Source of the DNA: Takakia lepidozioides
Lineage: Eukaryota; Streptophyta; Takakiopsida; Takakiales; Takakiaceae
DNA length: 64,000 nt
NCBI GenBank assembly: GCA_030704615.1
Contig: CM060732.1
Span: 25,792,001-25,856,000 of the forward strand
Reading direction: 5' to 3'
Under the pieces are notes generated by a model, which was not told where the DNA came from, ran no database searches, and saw only the letters and a program-made list of their open reading frames with translations. Shown in pieces: positions 58,140 to 64,000 of the stretch (position 1 is the stretch's first letter; the number at the start of each line of letters is the position of its first letter). The position numbers and the translations under genes were made by a program.

Positions 58140-59524
58140 CCTGCCTCTAACGGGAGGCTATCCTTCATGGGCAATGGGGAACTGCTTCATGATCTGGCCT
58201 ACAGAATCAGAGTCTTTGATACTCTTGGTACTCTAATAGGCTCGACAGAACCAAGGCCGCCACAGGGAGGAGAATATTGTTGGGCTCAGAAATCCTCCTT
58301 CGCATGGTTCTTGAATTTCCCGCTCAGTAGATTGCAATTCGACCCGGGAAAATGGTCATGGAAAGATGACAAAAAAAACACCCCTTCTAGGCTATACAGT
58401 GAAAACTGGCTACAGGCTGCTTCTCAGTGAGGTAAACTTTACAGAGAACTGGAATCGAAAATGGAACTTTAACCTGCAGCTTCCTGCCTGGAACTCGGTG
58501 TGGAAGGACATATGGGCCAAGCGACGTTCGGCTAAAATCAGTGCCTTCTTGTGGAAACTGACAAACAGGATTCTGCCCATGAACGTTTCGTTCCCTGATC
58601 GTGATCCATCGTGCTTGGTTTGCAACTGCCACCTGAACGAGTCACTTGAGCACGCACTCACTGAGTGTTACCTATAAGCTAGGATCTGGCAGCTGGTCAC
58701 AACCTTCTATGCGCGCTGAAAATCTGTGCCACGAACAGCTGCGCCCCTGCTACTGCTAAACATGCACAATGGATCCATCTGGAGTAATTGTCCAATTTGG
58801 GCATGCCTCCGAGCTCATACCCTCTGGTCCATTTGGAAGGCTAGGTGTTGTCTGGTTTTTGAAGGGAAGCGCCCCAGCATCAGATTAGTTCTCTATAAGT
58901 TATTTACTGATCTGATGACTGAGCGTAAGGCTTGGGTGTCTTTGCAAGCAGCTTCAGCCAGATGCAGCGACAGGAGGAGTCGTCAACTATTCGCAAACTT
59001 CGACCTCACCTGGGCAAAAGACGGCCTCCTTTGCACCAAGGTCTCAGACTCGCGAATCACTTGGCATGATGCCATCCCCCGGGAATGGCAAGTCTCCTAC
59101 TGAGTCAGAGGGACTTGACATCAACTGGAAGCACCTCAGTCTCCGCGCTGCGAAATCTAAGCCCCAGCTGAACTTCGGTCTCTAATTTATGTCCCTGGGT
59201 TTGGACACTTTGCCAATTAGTGCCACTTCATCAGATTTGCAGCATTTGCGCCAGTTTACCAGCTATGTAGCGATTTCATCAGGCTGCCAATGTTGCTAGT
59301 GCCCGGCCTTATGGAGCTCTCTCTCCTACCCCACTCTCTAGACTGATACTTAGATAATTCGCGCTTTCCACCCTCTTCCCTCTTAGTGCTAGGAGTTCCC
59401 CATGTGATACACCTTTACGGTCTTCTAGGAGGTTATTTTTTCCTCCTCTTTGTTCTGTTTTCTTTTGCCATTCAATAAAGTTCTCAAGGCCTCAGTTCCG
59501 TGTTGACAAAAAAAATAAAAAAAA
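58140..59524 (+). mobile_element. LINE, 3' end with zf-RVT region and poly(A)
   Basis: Typical end of a plant LINE reverse-transcriptase ORF. WSWKDDKK breaks frame at an A8 run and continues LLGYTVKTGY. Then come AWNSVWKDIWAKRRSAKISA, FLWKLTNRILPMN and C-x2-C...H...C (SCLVCNCHLNESLEHALTEC), the zinc-binding zf-RVT pattern. In-frame TAA (58675-58677) and TGA (about 58720) precede more open sequence to 59103. AATAAA at about 59475 and an A-rich tail at 59508-59523 mark the 3' end. Truncated at the 5' end and inactive. Confidence 0.85.
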
Positions 59525-59539
59525 TCCAATGATACCACG

Positions 59540-59850
59540 AGGTTAGTTAATTGTTGGAAGTTACAATTTGCTTGTAGCCTCGTAGAGTTGACCAATATAA
59601 CCGTAAGTACGTAATAACCAGTGGGTAAATCATCTGCCTGGATTTATCCGGCGGATAAATCAGGGTAAGGGTAAATGATTTACCCGGGTTGGCCCATTTC
59701 ATTTACCCTTATCCTTACCCTTCAGATGGGTAAATAATCTGAGATACCCTTACCCTTACCCGTTTGAAGGGTAAATAATTTCCATATACCCTTTACCCGC
59801 GGGTAACTATATATTTTTGGAGGATAAATAGAAAAAGGATAAATAAAAAA
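59540..59850. mobile_element. TTTACCC-rich element fragment with duplicated flank
   Basis: 59540-59613 is the reverse complement of 25363-25437 (the flank of the hAT-like element). It is followed by ACCAGTGGGTAAATC and many TTACCC/GGGTAA motifs as in the 22-25 kb element. A rearranged piece of the same family. Confidence 0.65.
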
Positions 59851-59862
59851 CTAAAGCCTTTC

Positions 59863-60030
59863 TTGGCAGCTGGAGGGCCGTATGGTGTGATCAACATTTG
59901 GAATCGGAAAAGCGGAACTTATGCAGGTAGTTATTCAGCCGTATGCTCTTTTCACTTCTTGGCCAGTGGACCTGTCTTGCTTAGTGCTGCCAGTGACAAT
60001 TCAGTTGAGTCCAAGTTCAATGGCAGTTAC
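59863..60030 (+). pseudogene. WD40 gene fragment, resembling UTP21/WDR36
   Basis: The open frame has LAAGGPYGVINIWN followed by HFLASGPVLLSAASDNS, in the order and with the wording of two WD40 blades of UTP21/WDR36, a small-subunit processome protein of the nucleolus. The linker between them is shorter than expected and the motif after DNS is lost. No other exons are nearby. It is probably a captured or relic fragment next to a transposon piece. Confidence 0.45.
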
Positions 60031-60299
60031 TCAAGGGTTCTAGTTTGAAGTATGCCCACCCTCCACTCACCCTCCTTGATTATGTCACTTTGTTAGTCCT
60101 AGGCTTGAAGTTATATATTACAGTGCATGGTCATATTTTTATTTGTTTCATTATTATTTTTACTAAGATCTCGGAGGCACTACTTTCTCTTTCATTATTA
60201 TCTTGTTTCATTATTATATATTACCTGGATCTGGGTGGCACTAGTTTCGTGGACAAGGCATTCATACATTTTATTTGGCTTTGTTTGATTATTATTATT

Positions 60300-60415
60300 T
60301 TTTAAAAAAGAAAACACCTGGAGCGACAGCTCATAAATCAGGCCCCTTGATAGTGAGAGGAGAAAATAACCTCTTTCACAGTAACCATGCCATGGAGCTG
60401 AAAAATGGGACATCG
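60300..60415 (-). mobile_element. tRNA-derived SINE, family A, copy 3 (3' part)
   Basis: The reverse complement matches the body of the 45734 copy (GAGAGGAGAAAATAACCTC, GGGGCCTGATTTATGAGCTG, CAGGTGTTTTC) without the tRNA-like head. Confidence 0.75.
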
Positions 60416-60480
60416 CCCAGGGAAGGGGGAGAAGAGTATATCACATCTGTCAACAACGACGCTACCGCGTGAGCTTGGCA

Positions 60481-60498
60481 TGTGAGCGTACGCTCACA
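60481..60498. repeat. Perfect 18-bp palindrome TGTGAGCGTACGCTCACA
   Basis: It is followed by related 'gatgtggcgtgagcc' repeats up to about 60590. No coding context. Confidence 0.9.
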
Positions 60499-60685
60499 CA
60501 ATGGTGATGTGGCGTGAGCCTACCCTCACAACACTGATGTGGCGCTGGTGCTGACGTGGCGTGAGCCCACCCAAGGTCGTGCCACGTCACCACAAAGAAG
60601 GTGGGCCTATAACCGTGGAGCCTATAACCGTGGGATTTCACCATCTGAAGCTGAGATGGGTTAAGGGTTTAGGGCGTCCGCAGAG

Positions 60686-61190
60686 ATCAACCTTGTGTTA
60701 ACATGAGGTTGATTTCCTAGAACTGAAATCAACCTTGTGTCAATACGAGGTTGATTTCCTAGAACTGAAATCAACCTTGTGTCAACACCAGGTTGATTTG
60801 GAAAACTTAAAATCAACCTCGTGTCAACACAAGGTTGATTTGGAGAACTTGAAATCAACCTTGTGTTAACACGAGGTTGATTTCACAGAATTGAAATCAA
60901 CCTTGTGTCAACACCAGGTTGATTTCCTAGAACTCAAATCAACCTTGTGTCAACACCAGGTTGATGTGGAGAATTTGAAATCAACCTTGTGTCAACACCA
61001 TGTTGATTTGGAGAACTTGAAATCAACCTTGTGTTAACATGAGGTTGATTTCGCAGAACTGAAATATTCAACCTTGTGTTAACACGAGGTTGATTTCCTA
61101 GAATTGAAATCAACCTTGTGTCAACCTTCTTGAGATTGATTCTCTAATGTTTCATTATGTATGTGTGTTTCAAGGTTGTGTCAACGCAAG
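60686..61190. repeat. Minisatellite of palindromic AATCAACC units
   Basis: About eleven units of ~42 bp, each with the dyad AAATCAACCTTGTGT / ACACGAGGTTGATTT and a short spacer (cctagaactg, ggagaacttg). It belongs to the same family as the palindromes at 54365 and 57660. Confidence 0.95.
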
Positions 61191-61250
61191 GTTGATTGCT
61201 GGTTGCCCTAGACTGGATTTCATTTCATATCAGGGGGAACTCCAATATGC

Positions 61251-61363
61251 ACCAATGGTCTTGAAGCCATTTGGTTTATTAGAGGGAAGAAAATAAACTT
61301 GTTTGATGCTAGCAAGTTTATTTTCTGCCCTCTAATAAACCAAATGGTTTCAAGACCATTGGT
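61251..61363. repeat. Foldback with 51-bp arms and 11-nt loop
   Basis: ACCAATGGTCTTGAAGCC... pairs with ...GGTTTCAAGACCATTGGT with about two mismatches. The loop is TTTGATGCTAG. It lies just outside the start of segmental-duplication copy 2 and is missing at copy 1. It could be a MITE or a small-RNA precursor. Confidence 0.93.
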
Positions 61364-61383
61364 TAATTAAAGAAAAGAAAAAA

Positions 61384-64000
61384 AACTAACTCGGTGTTGG
61401 TTAGTTTGTCAGACTTCATAATCTTCTCCCCTGTGCAGAACACACTAGTCAGTCTTAGTGATGTGCATTGGAGGGAGGAAAGAAGTGGGCGAATTTCGAG
61501 TTTGTGCAGGCAGCATCGGCATCTTAGACACTCCAGACCCTCACATTCTAAGCCTGCTTCTGTGTTTTGTGTAGCCACGTCCTCTTCACCATTCTTTCTG
61601 TGTCATCTTCGTCCTCTCTCCCTCTCTCTCTCTCATTTCATTTCTCTCACACACACAGTGAGAGTTAAAGCCAGAGACAGAATGGCACCCCAGGCCGCAA
61701 CAAGGAAATCGGAGGCGCCGTCGCAAGGTAGAGAGCCAAAACTGAACCGAACAATGGAGTTAGTGGTCTGCACACAGCAATTTGTGAAGCGAGGCCCCCA
61801 TTTGCTCGATGTGAAGACAATCTGCTGGAGATGATCCTGTTTATACCCATAACATGTCTGCTTTCAAAGCAAAAGTGAAGTGTAAAACATGCAACAGGAT
61901 GTAGCTATGGACCACACTTCTGAATCAAAAGCTTGTGAAATCCCACCGGTGCTACTAGAATTGTCTTGGTTTTGGTTTTTGTTTCCATATGTGAACTTAC
62001 AAATTCGGTTTTGGGAGCTCGTTTAGATGTTGAGACGTTCAAGGACGAATGCGAAGTATGGATGGGATTGCATTTGGAAAGGGCTAGAGCTGCATATCAG
62101 AGAGAAGGCCATTTACCATCGGGTTGTTGCGCATGCTGTGGCATTCACTGTGGCCCAGGTCACAAACAACCCCACACCATCTCCCATCAGAAGGGGAGAA
62201 CAGTCTGTTAGATCTGCACAAACTTTCCCAACTTTGTGTTGTTTCAAAATTCTTGGCTATGTACCGAGAGCAGTACCAGTTCCATACTGGGGCTTGTATC
62301 CATTTGAGAAGGGGTGTAGCCCCATGTTGTCAATATGACTGCAAGGCTCATGTGATAAAGCTTCTGCGTCTCTGTCTCTCTCTCTTTGTTTCTACCCACC
62401 ATAAACCCTTCCTGCACTGGCAATAACATGGGCCATATGAATGGCACTGATGGTGCAAATGGTGTGTTATGCCAGCCTGGTGAAGATGGACAATTGGGAC
62501 CACCGCATTAAAGGACAACATTTAGAAGAATGGGATCCACTTGTGAAGTGTCAGCTACCCCCATTGATGCGTGGGCCCGGCAGGTCATCCCCATGGAGAT
62601 GAAACGCCCCCCACCACCTTCCGCATTCTCAGAGCAAGACTTCATGAAGAGTCTTCAGCACCTTCGACAACGCAAGATGTCAGTCGATGTTCTCCATGGC
62701 GCAACAGAGGATCTTGCTCGGCGCCGCAACTCAACTGCTTTGACCCAGCCTCAAGTGCCTCGAAGACATAGTGACCCTGTACACATGGCAAATGAGGCAT
62801 GCACTTTTATAAAGGCGTCGTGAAACTCTTTGGCATGACATAATTTGCTATCGTGGAATGCTTTCAAATCCTCAAAGGGAGAAGAGAGGGAGAATCCTGA
62901 GGCTGTTGAGACAATTCTCAGCTCCTCCATTCAAAGCTTATAACTAGCTTAAAAGGTTCATAACCCTTCTGAATGTCAGATTAACCCACTTTGGTCTTTG
63001 CAGGCAAATCTTCAGCGCCCCCCCCCCCCCCCCCCCACGAGGGAAGACGAGAAAGGGAAAGATGAGAAGGAAGCTCCTGCAGGTGCCACGACTAAGGAAG
63101 CTCCAACTTCAGTGGTCAAAAAGAGCAAACGAAAGAGTGCCTTACCCCCCTCCCATACTATACACACGGCTATCATCACCAGTATGTTGGCCTAAAACCG
63201 TGGAAGGTCCGAGTGGAAGATCCTTGTCTTGAGTAAGCAAGCACCCCACCCAGTGAAGTAATTCAGTTCATGAGTTCCAACATCTAATAATCAAAACTGG
63301 GGATTTTGAAACACAAATGTTGTGGTCACTGCTCCTGAAAGTACACCACTCTGTTCTGCCACGTAGTGCATGACAAAAGTCACGTTTCAGACATCATATG
63401 ACAAGAGTGAACACAGAGACACAATGACTGGCAATGTCGACCTCATTCAATCTAGGCTGAAAGCACCATCCAGTTTATCACCTTCTTCATACCTAATGAA
63501 GTTGAATTGGCTGCCCAGAAAAAATGCTGTGCGGGTGCCAAGGCCAACATGTGTTACATATCTCTAGCCAATTGAACCACCCTGTAGTTGTCCTTAACAA
63601 GTAGGCCAACACACAAGTAGACGGATAGCCTCCAGTCTACTTATGTCCAAATCGCATTTCATTTTTCATGTTCACAGTATGTACCATAAGTGGAAGTTGC
63701 AAGAGAAAACATAAAGGTGTCTCAAGAATAAGCTCACTCTGCAATTTTCGCAGAATGCAACACTCAAATTCTCATGGTTAACAAAATGGGCATGTCAAAC
63801 TCAACGTGCACTATTAAGCACCCAAGGAGTAGGAGTGGGATATTGTGAGCGCTGGAATATTCTTAAAAAAATGCTGTCTTACTAGAATGAAGGTGTATCC
63901 TCATGTTTATCTCTCAAAATCCAATTGCTCAACAGGAATTTGTGCAAGTGGGTAAAATCCATAGTTACACTAGGGCATTTCAGGGAAACCTTCAGATGCA
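61384..64000 (+). repeat. Segmental duplication, copy 2
   Basis: Matches 25431-28720 with many small indels and runs off the window. It lacks the hAT block, the inverted duplication and the family-B SINE of copy 1, so it preserves the ancestral order of the 3' flank. Confidence 0.92.
61682..63138 (+). pseudogene. C2orf81-like gene, decayed copy
   Basis: Counterpart of 25712-27114. The breaks are a 9-base-plus deletion near 62035, a 2-nt deletion at 'gaatgcgaag' (exon 2), and a one-base loss near 62800 that leads to early termination (EACTFIKAS). The third donor is lost (GAG/GTAAG became GACATAA), and an 18-C run replaces part of exon 4. The first exon and the ATG are preserved. Confidence 0.75.

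Overview
The window looks like nuclear DNA of a plant-lineage organism with introns and heavy repeat load, most plausibly a streptophyte (charophyte-type) alga. The evidence is the 3' end of a TOR kinase gene with plant-type residues, a DUF707-family gene, a Ptta/En/Spm-type transposase-like gene with a CACTA terminus, a chromovirus with the initiator-Met tRNA primer site usual in plants, and a candidate C2orf81-like (possibly cilium-related) gene, which would fit a lineage with flagellate sperm. The exact genus (a Chara-like alga is my guess) is inference and cannot be proved from the sequence alone.

Layout. 0.5-6.0 kb: the last 14 coding exons of TOR (FRB, kinase, FATC), plus strand, with a tRNA-like insert and a 94-bp tandem duplication in introns. 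6.0-10.0 kb: no recognisable gene. 10.0-12.0 kb: a dead Ty3-like pol remnant (minus) whose integrase core is inverted and whose C-terminus encodes a PHD finger. 12.4-15.0 kb: En/Spm-like gene followed by GCGACG subterminal repeats and a CACTA terminus. 15.3-19.9 kb: a Ty3/gypsy chromovirus (minus) with chromodomain and at least six in-frame stops. 20-25.4 kb: SINE, minisatellite, and a hAT-like element carrying two nested transposons whose empty sites are preserved in a second partial copy at 27.2-27.6 kb. 25.4-28.7 kb and 61.4-64.0 kb: a direct segmental duplication carrying the C2orf81-like gene, one copy mostly intact, the other decayed. 29.8-31.9 kb (minus): DUF707 gene with probable frameshifts. 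32.2-34.1 kb: satellite of 36-bp palindromes. 36.6-50.2 kb: a region with three arrays of GCGACCACC/GGTGGTCGC hairpins, each next to a TATA-box and a broken gene (an unknown gene, a RING-finger gene, a hAT transposase). 50.2-57.2 kb: a ~565-bp repeat in inverted blocks. 57.6-61.4 kb: palindromic repeats, the 3' end of a LINE, a WD40 gene fragment, a palindromic minisatellite and a foldback.

Host genes that can be argued for are TOR, the C2orf81-like gene and the DUF707 gene (possibly a pseudogene). Everything else is mobile DNA or satellite. The recurrent theme is that four unrelated repeat families are all built from short, near-perfect palindromes at regular spacing with AT-rich spacers. 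At least two of these arrays (CACTA, hAT) sit in subterminal positions of transposons, so the others may mark transposon ends as well.
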